64,000 bases of DNA from Pseudomonas prosekii. Lineage in GTDB: Bacteria > Pseudomonadota > Gammaproteobacteria > Pseudomonadales > Pseudomonadaceae. The translations under genes were made by a program, and so were the position numbers. Every line of letters starts with the position of its first letter. Within the stretch, counting starts at the first letter, position 1. The stretch spans positions 62,001 through 126,000 of the forward strand of contig NZ_LT629762.1 in the NCBI RefSeq assembly GCF_900105155.1, given 5' to 3'. Below the pieces are notes generated by a model that did no database searches, was not told the DNA's origin, and was given only the letters and a program-made list of their open reading frames with translations. Positions 1 through 9,382 of the stretch are shown here, in pieces.

Positions 1-272
1 GCGTGGTGTTGTTTGTCCGGCTCAAGGATGGCGTGACGCTCGATGAAACGCTGCAACAGCAGATTCGCCAAGTCATCCGCGCCAACACCACGCCCCGGCA
101 TGTACCAGCGAAGATTGTTCAAGTCAGCGATATCCCCCGCACCATCAGCGGCAAGGTAGTGGAGTTGGCGGTACGCAACGTGGTGCACGGGCAAGCGGTG
201 AAAAACACCGATGCGCTGGCCAACCCCGAAGCCCTGGAACAATTCCGCAATCGCCCAGAACTCTCGGACTGA
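1..272 (+). CDS. Acetoacetyl-CoA synthetase, C-terminal end (partial)
   Basis: This is the last ~90 codons of a gene that begins before the window; the frame is open from the first base. The residues match the C-terminal lid domain of acyl-CoA/acetoacetate-CoA ligases: a PRHVPAKI segment, the [13 protein letters not shown] motif that carries the conserved catalytic lysine of the ANL superfamily, then the [13 protein letters not shown] tail typical of AacS. The family converts acetoacetate, ATP and CoA to acetoacetyl-CoA in the cytoplasm. The assignment rests only on the tail, so a closely related ligase cannot be fully excluded. Confidence 0.85.
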   Translation, partial: VVLFVRLKDGVTLDETLQQQIRQVIRANTTPRHVPAKIVQVSDIPRTISGKVVELAVRNVVHGQAVKNTDALANPEALEQFRNRPELSD

Positions 273-282
273 ACACCGACCC

Positions 283-647
283 GTAGGAGCAAAGCTTGCT
301 CGCGAAAGCTGCCGCACATTCAACATCAATGTTGCCTGACCCACCGCCATCGCGAGCAAGCTCGGCTCCCACAGGGGGTTGTGCCGGATGAGTGATTCGC
401 GTGCGGCGCATAACCAATGTAGGAGCAAAGCTTGCTCGCGATGGCGTCGTGTCAGCCGACATCAACGCTGGATGACCCACCGCTATCGCGAGCAAGCTCA
501 GCTCCTACAGAGGTTTGTGCCGGATGAGTGATTCGCGTGCGGCGCATCACCAATGTAGGAGCAAAGCTTGCTCGCGATGGCGTCATGTCAGCCGACATCA
601 ATGCTGGATGACACACCGCTATCGCGAGCAAGCTCGGCTCCCACAGG
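283..647. repeat. Tandem array of three REPIN units (136-bp period)
   Basis: Three copies of a REP pair lie at about 283-376, 419-510 and 555-647. Each copy opens with GTAGGAGCAAAGCTTGCTCGC and closes with its near inverted complement (GCGAGCAAGCTCGGCTCC). The linker between copies (starting GTGCCGGATGAGTG) is repeated at 381 and 517, and a decayed version starts at 653, giving an exact spacing of 136 bases. This fills the gap between the AacS end and the convergent ATPase gene. No other gene is visible in it. Confidence 0.9.
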
Positions 648-679
648 GATTTGTGCAGGATGAGGGATTTGTGCTGGTT

Positions 680-1786
680 TCAGTCCATCAAGCCCCATTC
701 ACCGGAGGGTGGCTGGGTGGGCGATGCGTCGGCGTGCAGCTTCAGGCGCAGGCGCAGGTTGTTTTGTGAGTCGGCATGTTTCAACGCTTCCGCCTCACTG
801 ATCGCGCCTTCCACCACCAACCCGTACAACGCCCCGTCAAACGTCTGCATGCCCAGTTCCAGCGATTTCTCCATGATGCCTTTCAGCTCATCCAGCGCAT
901 TACGCCGGATCAAATCCGCAATGGTCGGCGAGCCAAGCATCACTTCCACCGCCGCCCGCCGCTGGCCGTCAATGGTGCGCACCAGGCGTTGCGAAACGAA
1001 GGCCTTGAGGTTGTTGCCCAAGTCATGCACCAGCTGTTCCCGGCGTTCCTGCGGGAAGAAATTGACGATGCGATCGAGCGCCTGATTGGCGTTGTGCGCA
1101 TGCAATGTCGAGATCACCAGGTGCCCGGTGTCGGCAAATGACAGCGCGTGCTCCATGGTTTCGCGGTCGCGAATCTCGCCGATCAGCACCACGTCCGGGG
1201 CCTGGCGCAGGGTGTTTTTCAGCGCCGCGTGAAAGCTGCGGGTATCAACGCCGACTTCGCGTTGGTTGATGATCGATTTTTTGTGCCGGTGGATATACTC
1301 CACCGGGTCTTCGATGGTGATGATGTGGCCGCTGCTGTGGCGATTGCGGTAATCGATCAGGGCCGCCAGCGACGTCGATTTGCCGGAACCGGTAGCGCCG
1401 ACGAACAGCATCAGGCCTTGCTTGAGCATCACCGCTTTGAGCAGCACGGGTGGCAGGTTGAGGTCTTCGAAACGCGGGATATCGAGTTTGATGTTGCGCG
1501 CGACAATCGACACGTCGTTGCGCTGCTTGAACAGGTTGATGCGAAAGCGGCCGATGCCGGCGAGGGAGATCGCCAGGTTCATTTCCAATTCCCGATCGAA
1601 CTCCAGGCGCTGTTCGGCGTCCATGATGGACTCGGCCATCGCGGCGATTTCGCCGGGTTTGAAGCGCTCGTCCGACAGCGCTTTGAGCACGCCATCGAAC
1701 CGCGCGCTGGGCGGCGCGCCGGTGGAGAGGTAAAGATCGGAGCCGTCCTGACTGGCCAGTTGCCGCAACAGCGCATTAATTTCCAT
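680..1786 (-). CDS. PilT/PilU-family type IV pilus retraction ATPase
   Basis: 368-residue hexameric secretion-type ATPase. Walker A GATGSGKST lies near residues 128-136. The Asp box IITIEDPVEYIH, Walker B VVLIGEIRD (near 199) and the His box STLHAHNANQALDR are all present. PilT/PilU proteins power retraction of type IV pili at the inner membrane. The length and C-terminal extension resemble PilU more than PilT. ATG at 1786 is preferred because an AGGTG ribosome site lies just upstream; in-frame extension further upstream has no support. No other pilus gene is adjacent: the neighbours are a ligase and a sensor kinase, so it is an isolated paralogue or a displaced pilU. It converges on the AacS gene and diverges from the kinase. 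Confidence 0.85.
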   Translation of the reverse strand: MEINALLRQLASQDGSDLYLSTGAPPSARFDGVLKALSDERFKPGEIAAMAESIMDAEQRLEFDRELEMNLAISLAGIGRFRINLFKQRNDVSIVARNIKLDIPRFEDLNLPPVLLKAVMLKQGLMLFVGATGSGKSTSLAALIDYRNRHSSGHIITIEDPVEYIHRHKKSIINQREVGVDTRSFHAALKNTLRQAPDVVLIGEIRDRETMEHALSFADTGHLVISTLHAHNANQALDRIVNFFPQERREQLVHDLGNNLKAFVSQRLVRTIDGQRRAAVEVMLGSPTIADLIRRNALDELKGIMEKSLELGMQTFDGALYGLVVEGAISEAEALKHADSQNNLRLRLKLHADASPTQPPSGEWGLMD

Positions 1787-1933
1787 GGCAAAAAACACCT
1801 GCAAAGCTTTCAATGAACAGATATGACCCGAATCAGTGACGACTCGGGCCATCCAGCGTCTATCGCTTTGCAGCAATAGTAGACGTAGCCTCAAAAAGAC
1901 GTAGCCACAGCGACCGACGTGCAGGACATTTTG

Positions 1934-4471
1934 ATGAACGCATCACCGACCGGCAGCGATGCCCAGGCCTTGATCGCCCGACTCGACTGGAGCCGCAGCC
2001 CCTTGGGCGCCGCCAGTCGCTGGCCGCAAAGCCTGCGCACCGCGGTAGACATCGTGATTCATTCGCCGATGCCCATGCTTTTGTTATGGGGCCCGCAGCT
2101 CACACAGATCTACAACGACGGCTTCGCCCTGTTGACCGGAAGCAAGCACCCGCACGCTTTCGGACAGCCTACGCACCTGGTGTGGCCTGAATTAAAAGAC
2201 TTTACCGACCCGATTTACCGCGCCGTCCTGCAAGGCCAGGTGCGTTCCTACAGCGAGCAGCGCTTTACCCTGCATCGCGACGAAGGCAATTCTGACTTCT
2301 GGCTCGATTTGACCTACAGCCCGATACGCGATGAAAACGCCGAGGTCGCCGGGATTCTGGTGACCGCCATCGAAACCAACGAACGCCGGCGCATCGCCCT
2401 CGAACTCGAACAGCGCTCCGCCGACAGCCTCAAGGCCCAGCGTGATACCGAACAACGTCTGCAACTGGCGCTGGCCGCGACCGATGCGGTCGGCACCTGG
2501 GATTGGGACATCGGCGAAGATCGGTTCATTGCCGACGCGCATTTTGCCCAGTTGCACGGCGTCGATCCGGCGCAGGCCAGCCAGTTGCCGATCAGTGCAT
2601 ACCTGCAAGGCGTGCACCCCGAAGACCGCAGCATGGTCGCGCGCAGCATCAAGCATTGCATCACCCACGGCACCGAATACGCCGAGGAATACCGCTTGCT
2701 GCAAGCCGACGGCGAGTTGCGCTGGGTGTTCGCCCGAGGGCGTTGCTACAAGGATCACCATGGCCGACCGACACGCTTCCTCGGCGCCGCGCTGGACCTG
2801 ACCGAGCGCAAAAATACCGAGCAGGCGTTGCGCCAGAGCCAGACCGAGCTGCAACTGATCATCAACGCGATGCCGATCCTGATCAGCTACGTCGACCGGG
2901 ATCAGCGTTTCCGCTTGAACAATGCGGCGTACCTCGACTGGTACGGGCTGACGCCGCAGGAACTGTTCGGCAAAACCATCGAGGAAGTGCTCGGCGAGCA
3001 CGCCTATCAATTGCGTGCCGAATACATCAAAGAGGCGCTGGCCGGCAAATCCTGCTCGTTCAGCATCGACACCAAACATCGCGATGGCAGCATCCGCAGC
3101 GCGCTGATGAATTACCTGCCGCGGCACGGCGCGGACGGCGCAGTGAATGGTTTTTACATTTTTGTCATTGATGAAAGCGAACGCAAAGTCACTGAAGAAG
3201 CGCTGCGCAATCTCAATGAAACCCTCGAAGAGCGCGTCGGCGCACGCACCCAGCAACTGGCCGAAGCCAACCAGCGTCTGCAAAACGAGATGGTCGAGCG
3301 CGAGCGCGCCGAAGACGCTTTGCGCCACGCGCAAAAAATGGAAGCGGTCGGCCAGCTCACTGGCGGCATTGCCCACGACTTCAACAACATGCTCACCGGC
3401 ATCATCGGCAGCCTCGACTTGATGCAGCGCTACATCGCCGATGGCCGCGCGGCCGAAGTCGGGCGGTTCATGGAAGCCGCAGTGTCCTCGGCCAACCGTG
3501 CGGCGGCGTTGACCCACCGCTTGCTGGCGTTTTCGCGCCGGCAGTCGCTGGACCGCAAACCGCTGAATGCCAACGAACTGATTGAGTCGCTGGAAGACCT
3601 GCTGACCCGCACCAAAGGCGACCATATCGAGCTGCACCTGAAACTCGCCGAAGACGTCTGGCCGGTCAGCACCGATGTCAGCCAACTGGAAAACGCCCTG
3701 CTCAACCTGGTGATCAACGCCCGCGACGCGATGCCCGATGGCGGCCGCTTGCTGATCGAAACCGCGAATGTCTATCTCGACGGCAGCGATTTGCTGTCGC
3801 TGGAATCGGTGAAGGCCGGCGACTACCTGATGATTGCGGTCAGCGACAACGGCACCGGCATGAGCCCGTCGGTGCTGGCCAAAGCCTTCGATCCGTTCTT
3901 CACCACCAAGCCCATCGGCCAGGGCACCGGCCTCGGTTTGTCGATGATCTACGGTTTTGCCCAGCAGTCGGGGGGCCACGCCAGCCTCGACAGCGTTCCG
4001 GACCAAGGCACTTGCGTGCGCCTGTACTTGCCGCGCTTGCACCTCGGCACGCCGCAGGACGTGTTGCTCGCGGACAGCGGCGCGGCGCCTTCGGCCATCG
4101 AAGGGGAAACCGTGGTGTTGGTCGAGGACGATCCGGCGGTGCGGATGCTGGTGCTGAATTTGCTCAACGAGCTGGGTTATCACGCGCACGAGGCTGAAGA
4201 CGCGCGCGCCGCCCTGCCGTTGCTCGAATCGGATCTGCGCGTGGATTTGCTGGTGACTGATGTCGGACTGCCGGGCATGAATGGCCGGCAATTGGCGGAA
4301 ATCGCCCGCCAGCATCGGCCGGACCTGAAAGTCTTGTTCATGACCGGTTACGCGGAGAAAGCCGCCGAGCGTCAGGGCTTCCTCGATGAAGGCATGGACA
4401 TGGTCGCCAAGCCGTTTTCGATTGAGGTGTTGGCGAACAAGATTCGCACGATGATCGGCCAACCGCAGTGA
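1934..4471 (+). CDS. PAS-rich hybrid histidine kinase with C-terminal receiver
   Basis: 845-residue hybrid sensor kinase without transmembrane segments, so probably cytosolic. Three PAS-like modules come first (about 20-150, 170-295 with a PAC-type end, and 295-425). A coiled coil (about 430-475) leads into a HisKA box [11 protein letters not shown] with the phospho-acceptor His481. The ATPase domain has [21 protein letters not shown] and [13 protein letters not shown] receiver follows with phospho-acceptor Asp776 in [13 protein letters not shown] and a KPF lysine. The HDFNN type of H-box is common in PAS-controlled kinases. ATG at 1934 has AGGAC upstream; a GTG at 1919 is the longer option. 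No cognate regulator is next door; the signal is unknown. Confidence 0.88.
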   Translation: MNASPTGSDAQALIARLDWSRSPLGAASRWPQSLRTAVDIVIHSPMPMLLLWGPQLTQIYNDGFALLTGSKHPHAFGQPTHLVWPELKDFTDPIYRAVLQGQVRSYSEQRFTLHRDEGNSDFWLDLTYSPIRDENAEVAGILVTAIETNERRRIALELEQRSADSLKAQRDTEQRLQLALAATDAVGTWDWDIGEDRFIADAHFAQLHGVDPAQASQLPISAYLQGVHPEDRSMVARSIKHCITHGTEYAEEYRLLQADGELRWVFARGRCYKDHHGRPTRFLGAALDLTERKNTEQALRQSQTELQLIINAMPILISYVDRDQRFRLNNAAYLDWYGLTPQELFGKTIEEVLGEHAYQLRAEYIKEALAGKSCSFSIDTKHRDGSIRSALMNYLPRHGADGAVNGFYIFVIDESERKVTEEALRNLNETLEERVGARTQQLAEANQRLQNEMVERERAEDALRHAQKMEAVGQLTGGIAHDFNNMLTGIIGSLDLMQRYIADGRAAEVGRFMEAAVSSANRAAALTHRLLAFSRRQSLDRKPLNANELIESLEDLLTRTKGDHIELHLKLAEDVWPVSTDVSQLENALLNLVINARDAMPDGGRLLIETANVYLDGSDLLSLESVKAGDYLMIAVSDNGTGMSPSVLAKAFDPFFTTKPIGQGTGLGLSMIYGFAQQSGGHASLDSVPDQGTCVRLYLPRLHLGTPQDVLLADSGAAPSAIEGETVVLVEDDPAVRMLVLNLLNELGYHAHEAEDARAALPLLESDLRVDLLVTDVGLPGMNGRQLAEIARQHRPDLKVLFMTGYAEKAAERQGFLDEGMDMVAKPFSIEVLANKIRTMIGQPQ

Positions 4472-4526
4472 GTTGAGGCATAATCGCGCGCCCCGCTGTC
4501 ATCACCGTTGCAAGGTAAACGTATCC

Positions 4527-4802
4527 ATGAAAGCTCAAGCCCGCCATATTCTGGTGAAAACATCAGAAGAAGCCGAGCAACTGAAACAACGCATCGCCAA
4601 GGGTGAAGCGTTTGATGTGCTGGCCAAGAAGTTCTCGACCTGCCCGTCCGGCAAGCGCGGCGGCGATCTGGGCGAAGTGAGGCCGGGGCAGATGGTTGGC
4701 GTGATCGACGCGGTCATCTTCAAAAAACCGCTGCGCGTGGTGCACGGGCCGATCAAGAGCAAATTCGGCTATCACCTGGTGCAAGTGTTTTACCGCGATT
4801 GA
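4527..4802 (+). CDS. ppiC: Parvulin-type peptidyl-prolyl cis-trans isomerase (PpiC)
   Basis: 91-residue single-domain parvulin. It starts ARHILVKTSEEAEQL and contains FSTCPSGKRGGDLGE and the closing FGYHLVQV motif, all signatures of the small cytosolic PpiC family, at the usual length of about 93 residues. There is no signal peptide, so it acts in the cytoplasm as a folding helper. The ATG at 4527 has AAGGT upstream; the 56-base gap after the kinase gene leaves co-transcription possible but unproven. Confidence 0.93.
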   Translation: MKAQARHILVKTSEEAEQLKQRIAKGEAFDVLAKKFSTCPSGKRGGDLGEVRPGQMVGVIDAVIFKKPLRVVHGPIKSKFGYHLVQVFYRD

Positions 4803-4818
4803 TCGGTTGCATTCCCCT

Positions 4819-4893
4819 GTGGCGAGGGGGCTTGCCCCCGTTGGGTGGCGAAGCCGCCCCCGCTTATGCGGCATTCGGCCGCCCCTCGCCACC
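4819..4893. repeat. REP element, GTGGCGAGGGGG class
   Basis: A palindromic repeat between ppiC and the convergent sugar kinase gene. It begins GTGGCGAGGGGGCTTGCCCC and ends with the inverted counterpart GGCCGCCCCTCGCCAC, with an internal hairpin between. It is a different sequence class from the GTAGGAGC elements and recurs at 28557-28678. It may also work as a transcription terminator for the convergent genes. Confidence 0.75.
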
Positions 4894-4904
4894 ATGGTGA
4901 TAGT

Positions 4905-5825
4905 TCAATCTCTTGGGATCAGTGCTCCAGGGAACTGAATAACTCTGCTCGCCAACGCATGCCCAGCCTCCGCCGCCGCAACCGGGCTGCCACCCTGCAA
5001 CCGACTCGCCAGATAACCCGCACTAAACGAATCCCCCGCCGCTGTAGTGTCGACCACCCGCTCAACCCGCTGCGCTGGCACTTCAAACGACTCACCCGCG
5101 CAACGAATCAGGCAAGCCTCGGCGCCACGCTTGAGCACCACTTCCGGCGTGCCGATCTGTTCGTAAGCAGCAAACACCGCATCGCTGTCGGCGAAGTGAA
5201 ACAGCGCCTGCTCGTCATCGACGGTCAGCAGCGCCAAGTCCACATACGGCAGCACACTGCGATACGCCGCGCGCGCCTCTTCCAGTGACGGCCACAGGCG
5301 TGGTCGGTAATTGTTGTCGAAGACGATTTGCGCGCCGCGCTGGCGCGCGTCAATCAACGTTTGCAGGAGCTTCACGCGACCTTGTTCGCCGAGCACGGCC
5401 AAGGTTATTCCGCTGAAATACAACACGTCGTAATCCGGCAACGCCGCGAGAATCGGCGCCGCGGCGGGCGTGGTGAAGCAGCTGCGCACCGCCGCTTCGC
5501 TGCGCCAGTAGAGAAAGCGCCGCTCACCAGCGGCGTCGGTCTGGATGCAATACAAACCGGGCAAACGGCCGGGCAAGCGCTGGACCATGCCCAGGCCGAT
5601 GTTTTCACTGGCCCAGCTCTGGCACATGGCGTCGCTGAAACTGTCATCGCCGAGCGCGGTGACGTAATCCACGGTCGCCCGCCCCCCAAGTTCGCGGGAC
5701 AGGTAAACCGCGGTGTTCAGTGTGTCGCCGCCGAAACTTTGCTGCAGGCTGCCATCGGCGCGCTGTTGCAGTTCGATCATGCATTCGCCGATCAGGGCGA
5801 TGCGTGGGGATTTTGCGGTGTTCAT
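4905..5825 (-). CDS. kdgK: PfkB-family sugar kinase, likely 2-dehydro-3-deoxygluconokinase
   Basis: 306 residues. The N-terminus ALIGECMIELQQ, the substrate segment FGGDTLNTAVYLSR and the C-terminal PfkB signature DTTAAGDSFSAGYLASR (anion hole plus catalytic Asp) fit KdgK, which phosphorylates 2-keto-3-deoxygluconate for the Entner-Doudoroff pathway. It is the last gene of the minus-strand cluster behind the PLP enzyme, separated from it by a REP pair. Substrate choice within PfkB kinases is hard to read from sequence; the GECMIEL start favours KdgK. Confidence 0.8.
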   Translation of the reverse strand: MNTAKSPRIALIGECMIELQQRADGSLQQSFGGDTLNTAVYLSRELGGRATVDYVTALGDDSFSDAMCQSWASENIGLGMVQRLPGRLPGLYCIQTDAAGERRFLYWRSEAAVRSCFTTPAAAPILAALPDYDVLYFSGITLAVLGEQGRVKLLQTLIDARQRGAQIVFDNNYRPRLWPSLEEARAAYRSVLPYVDLALLTVDDEQALFHFADSDAVFAAYEQIGTPEVVLKRGAEACLIRCAGESFEVPAQRVERVVDTTAAGDSFSAGYLASRLQGGSPVAAAEAGHALASRVIQFPGALIPRD

Positions 5826-5870
5826 GGTTGTTCGGGTCTCTGGTGATGCGATGTTGTCTGGGCGGATGCC

Positions 5871-5934
5871 ATCGCGAGCAGGCTCACTCCTGCAGGGTGC
5901 GTTCCCCGTAGGAGCGAGGCTTGCCCGCGAATGC
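5871..5934. repeat. REPIN (GCGAGCAGGCTC / GAGCGAGGCTTGCCCGC)
   Basis: Inverted pair of GTAGGAGC-class REP palindromes in the gap between the PLP enzyme gene and the sugar kinase gene. Its position inside an apparent operon could stabilise or segment the transcript. Confidence 0.8.
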
Positions 5935-5953
5935 CGCGCCTCGGTCTCAATCC

Positions 5954-7207
5954 TTAGAAACAGGTCTGCATGTTCTCGATCACCTGCAACTGCTCATCCA
6001 CCAGACACCCGGTACGCCATTTATCAAAGGTCAGGCACGGGTGCGAAGTGCCGAACGAAATGATGTCGCCCACGCGCAACTCAACCCCCGGCGCGACCGT
6101 CATGAACGCATGCTGGTCCATCACCGCCGTCACTTTGCAGGCGCTCACGTCGTCGCCAATCGATGGCACTACGTCGGCCTTGTAGCGCAACAACGGCACT
6201 GGCAAACCGGCATCGTAGGCGACGTCGCGTTTGCCCAGGGCAATCACCGCAAACCACGGCTCCGGCAACGATTGCACGTGCGCCCAGACTTCCAACGCCG
6301 GACGCAGGCCTTCGTGCAGGTCGCTGCGGCGGTCGAGCACGCAGCATTGCGCCTCTTTATAGATACCGTGGTCGTGCGCCACGTAACTGCCGGGGCGCAG
6401 CACGCTGAGGAAACGTCCGCCGGCGTTCTGGGTTTCGAACGATTCGGCGATCAAGTCGTACCACGCCGAGCCTGACGCGGTGATGATCGGCTTGGGAATG
6501 GCAAACGCGCCGCTGTCCTGCAACTGCACCGCGAGGCGCACCAGCGACGCGGCGAATTCGCGAATGCCGCTGACCGCGTGATCGCCGTGAATCACCCCTT
6601 CGTAACCCTCGATGCCGGTCAACGCGAGTGCCGGTTGGGCAGCGATGGCTTTGGCCAGCTCGATCACTTCCTGCTCGCTGCGGCAACCGCAACGTCCGCC
6701 GACCACGCCGTACTCGATCATCACGTTGAGCCGCACGCCGCGCGAGGCGAAGTAGGCGCCGAGGTCGGCGACGTTGTCCGGGTCATCGACCATGCAGTGG
6801 AATTCGAACGTCGGGTCGGCGAGCAAATCGGCGATCAGCGCCATGTTCGGTGTGCCGACCAATTGGTTGGCCATCAACACCCGGCGCACGCCATGCGCGT
6901 AACCGGCGCGAGTCTGCGTGGCGCTGGCGAGGGTGATGCCCCAGGCGCCGGCGTCCAGTTGGCGCCGGAACAGCGCCGGGGTCATGCTGGTTTTGCCATG
7001 CGGCGCCAGTTGCGCGCCGCTGTTGCTGACAAACGCCTGCATCCAGCGAATGTTGTGTTCCAGCGCTTCACGGTGCAGCACCAGCGCTGGCAGGCTGACG
7101 TCGCGCACCAGGTGTGCGCCCAATGGCGCAAAGCCTTTTTCGACGTTGGCCGTTGATTGCGCAGTGGCTTGAGCAGTGGATGGCGCAGCGGATTTGGCAG
7201 AATACAT
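5954..7207 (-). CDS. PLP-dependent D-amino-acid deaminase/aldolase (DSD1/D-threonine aldolase-like family)
   Basis: 417-residue fold-type III PLP enzyme. The N-terminal barrel carries APHGKTSM with the predicted PLP lysine Lys72, then ITLASATQTRAGY and IEYGVVGGRCGCRS. The C-terminal domain has FGTSHPC, the His-x-Cys pair that binds zinc in D-serine dehydratase/D-threonine aldolase relatives. The family acts on D-amino acids such as D-threonine or D-serine in the cytoplasm. ATG at 7207 is chosen because AAGGAG lies upstream; the upstream extension overlaps the IclR gene. It follows that gene by 38 bases, and the RidA and ABC transporter genes upstream suggest a D-amino-acid uptake and breakdown unit. 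Confidence 0.83.
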   Translation of the reverse strand: MYSAKSAAPSTAQATAQSTANVEKGFAPLGAHLVRDVSLPALVLHREALEHNIRWMQAFVSNSGAQLAPHGKTSMTPALFRRQLDAGAWGITLASATQTRAGYAHGVRRVLMANQLVGTPNMALIADLLADPTFEFHCMVDDPDNVADLGAYFASRGVRLNVMIEYGVVGGRCGCRSEQEVIELAKAIAAQPALALTGIEGYEGVIHGDHAVSGIREFAASLVRLAVQLQDSGAFAIPKPIITASGSAWYDLIAESFETQNAGGRFLSVLRPGSYVAHDHGIYKEAQCCVLDRRSDLHEGLRPALEVWAHVQSLPEPWFAVIALGKRDVAYDAGLPVPLLRYKADVVPSIGDDVSACKVTAVMDQHAFMTVAPGVELRVGDIISFGTSHPCLTFDKWRTGCLVDEQLQVIENMQTCF

Positions 7208-7245
7208 GGTCGAACTCCTTACATTCGCGGCCGCAGGCAGCCGCT

Positions 7246-8010
7246 TTATTCGTTGATACGCCGGGCGAGGCTGTTGGCGCTGTCGATCAGCACCCGGCGA
7301 TAGTCGTTGTAATTGTTTTTTGCGTCGGCCCTTGGGGCGACGATGCACAGGGTCGCAATGGCCACGCCGTTGGGGTCTTTGACCGGGGCGGCGAAGCAGT
7401 GGGTAAAGGTGTCGGCGACGCTGTCGAAGGAGAAAAAGCCGTCGACACCGGCCTGACGGATTTCTTGAAGAAACTGCTCCAGCGGCAGGCGTTCACCGTT
7501 GGGCAGGATGAAGTCATCGTGGTCGATCAGGTCGACGATCGCTTGATCGCTCAGGTGCGACAGCAGCAGGCGCCCGGAAGCGGTCCACGGAATCGGCGCG
7601 TTTTCCCCAATATCCGATGAAATGCGGAAATGCCGCTCGCCCTCCTTCATCAGCGCCACCGTGTATTTGCGCCCGTTCAGCAGGCACATCTGGGCGGTTT
7701 CGCGGGTCTGGCTGACGATCTCCTGCAAGGCGTGATCGGCCTCGCGGGTGAGGTCGAAATGCCGCAAGTGCGCCTGCCCGAGGAAGTACAACTGGCGGCC
7801 GAGGTAGACGTGACCGTCCTTGCCGACCGGTTCGAGAATCCGTCGTTCGAGCAGCGAAGCGACCAGTTCGTAGACCGTCGATTTCGGGCTGCCGATGCCA
7901 CTGGCAATTTCGTTGGGGCGCAGCGGCTGGCCGATTTCCTTGAGGAAATCGAGAATATCGAACGCCCGGTCCAGACCTCGTGCCCGGCGCTTGATGGTGT
8001 CTTCGGTCAT
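7246..8010 (-). CDS. IclR-family transcriptional regulator
   Basis: 254 residues with an N-terminal winged helix (RAFDILDFLKEIG, then PNEIASGIGSPKSTVYELVASLLERR) and a C-terminal IclR ligand domain (IPWTASGRLLLSHL and FCIVAPR-type end). IclR proteins usually bind a small metabolite and repress or activate an adjacent catabolic operon. It sits between the RidA gene and the PLP enzyme gene on the same strand, so it probably controls the cluster, including its own transcription. The ligand is unknown. Confidence 0.9.
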   Translation of the reverse strand: MTEDTIKRRARGLDRAFDILDFLKEIGQPLRPNEIASGIGSPKSTVYELVASLLERRILEPVGKDGHVYLGRQLYFLGQAHLRHFDLTREADHALQEIVSQTRETAQMCLLNGRKYTVALMKEGERHFRISSDIGENAPIPWTASGRLLLSHLSDQAIVDLIDHDDFILPNGERLPLEQFLQEIRQAGVDGFFSFDSVADTFTHCFAAPVKDPNGVAIATLCIVAPRADAKNNYNDYRRVLIDSANSLARRINE

Positions 8011-8070
8011 GTTTCAAGTTCCCATTCAAAGTGCCGGGAGTTTAACCAGAGTACGGTGGTGACTGTTATG

Positions 8071-8142
8071 GCGCCTTCGCGGGCAAGCCTCGCTCCTACA
8101 TGAAACCGCATTCCCCTGTAGGAGCGAGGCTTGCCCGCGAAG
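8071..8142. repeat. REPIN between RidA and IclR genes
   Basis: Inverted REP pair (CTTCGCGGGCAAGCCTCGCTCC ... GGAGCGAGGCTTGCCCGCGA). It separates the transporter-RidA genes from the regulator and catabolic genes on the same strand. Confidence 0.85.
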
Positions 8143-8157
8143 CAGTCAGCGCCAGTC

Positions 8158-8547
8158 TCAGGCCTTTTTCTTGTACGCAATGCAGTCGATCTCGACTTTG
8201 CAGTCGACCATCATGTTCGCTTGCACACAGGCGCGGGCCGGGGCGTGTTCGCTTTTGAAGTACTCGGAGAAAACCTTGTTGAAACTGCTGAAATCTCGCG
8301 GATCCTCCAGCCACACCCCGGCGCGCACCACGTCTTCCAGGCCATAACCGGCTTCTTCGAGGATCGCGATCAGGTTCTTCATGGTCTGGTGGGTCTGTTC
8401 GACAATGCCGCCAGTGATGATCTCGCCATCCACCGCCGGCACCTGCCCGGAAACGTGCAGCCAGCCATCGGCTTCAACGGCGCGGGCGAAAGGTCGAGGC
8501 TGGCCGCCAGCAGCGGTGCTGCCGGTGCCGTAACGAGTAATGCTCAT
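8158..8547 (-). CDS. RidA-family enamine/imine deaminase
   Basis: 129-residue RidA/YjgF-type protein. WLHVSGQVPAVDG, NLIAILEEAGYGLEDVVRAGVWLED and the substrate-binding arginine region APARACVQAN are present. RidA proteins hydrolyse reactive enamine/imine intermediates released by PLP dehydratases, forming the 2-keto acid. Its place next to a serine/threonine dehydratase-like PLP enzyme is biochemically sensible. It follows the ABC ATPase gene by 43 bases with a good AGGAGA ribosome site. Confidence 0.9.
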   Translation of the reverse strand: MSITRYGTGSTAAGGQPRPFARAVEADGWLHVSGQVPAVDGEIITGGIVEQTHQTMKNLIAILEEAGYGLEDVVRAGVWLEDPRDFSSFNKVFSEYFKSEHAPARACVQANMMVDCKVEIDCIAYKKKA

Positions 8548-8590
8548 GAATGTTTCTCCTGGTTGAAAATTCGTAAAAATGTGAAAAAAA

Positions 8591-9382
8591 TCAGAAACGC
8601 GTGTTCTTCAGAAACTCCGCCAGACGCGGCGATTTCGGGTGTTCGAACAATTCCTTGGGTGGCCCCTGCTCTTCGATCCGGCCCTGATTCATGAACACGA
8701 TCTTGTCCGAGACTTCGAAGGCAAAACGCATTTCGTGGGTCACCAGCAGCATGGTCATGCCTTCATCGGCGAGGCCCTTGATCACGTTCAGCACTTCGCC
8801 GACCAACTCCGGGTCGAGCGCCGAAGTCACTTCGTCAAACAGCATCAGGCTCGGGTTCATCGCAATCGCCCGGGCAATCGCCACGCGCTGCTGCTGCCCG
8901 CCGGACAACTGGCCGGGATAGTGATCGCGGCGTTCCAGCAGGCCGACGCGCTCCAGCCATTTTTCCGCGAGCGCGACGGCTTGATCCTTGTGCAGCTTCT
9001 TGACCTTGAGCAAGCCGAGCGTGACGTTCTGCAACGCCGTAAGGTGCGGAAACAGGTTGAATTGCTGGAACGCCATGCCGGTCATCGCGCGATGGCGGGC
9101 GATGACTTTTTCACCGTGACGCACGCGTTTGCCGTTGACCTCGTCGTAACCGATCGATTCGCCATCGAGCAGGATCTGCCCACCCTGAAACTCTTCGAGC
9201 ATGTTCACGCAACGCAGCAGCGTGGTTTTCCCCGAGCCGCTGGAACCGATCAGCGTGACCACATTGCCGCGCTGCATGGTCAGGTCGACGCCCTTGAGCA
9301 CTTCGAGTGGGCCGTATTGTTTATGCAGGCCGCGAATGTCCAGCAGGGCCTGGCCGTTTGCTGCGATAGAAGTCTGAGTCAT
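8591..9382 (-). CDS. Amino-acid ABC transporter ATP-binding protein
   Basis: 263 residues. Walker [10 protein letters not shown] near residues 46-54, Q-loop [12 protein letters not shown], signature [14 protein letters not shown] and Walker [15 protein letters not shown] followed by the switch histidine [11 protein letters not shown]. This matches GlnQ/HisP-type ATPases for polar amino acids at the cytosolic face of the inner membrane. Its start overlaps the end of the upstream permease gene by 4 bases, showing translational coupling. Confidence 0.95.
   Translation of the reverse strand: MTQTSIAANGQALLDIRGLHKQYGPLEVLKGVDLTMQRGNVVTLIGSSGSGKTTLLRCVNMLEEFQGGQILLDGESIGYDEVNGKRVRHGEKVIARHRAMTGMAFQQFNLFPHLTALQNVTLGLLKVKKLHKDQAVALAEKWLERVGLLERRDHYPGQLSGGQQQRVAIARAIAMNPSLMLFDEVTSALDPELVGEVLNVIKGLADEGMTMLLVTHEMRFAFEVSDKIVFMNQGRIEEQGPPKELFEHPKSPRLAEFLKNTRF

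Noticed and set aside
283..647. Tandem repeats as a CRISPR array
   Set aside because: Units are 136-bp REP pairs with conserved linkers, not short repeats with unique spacers, and no cas genes are present.
2192..4462. 756-codon open frame antisense to the hybrid kinase
   Set aside because: It mirrors the third-position GC bias of the real gene, has no domain and no ribosome site.
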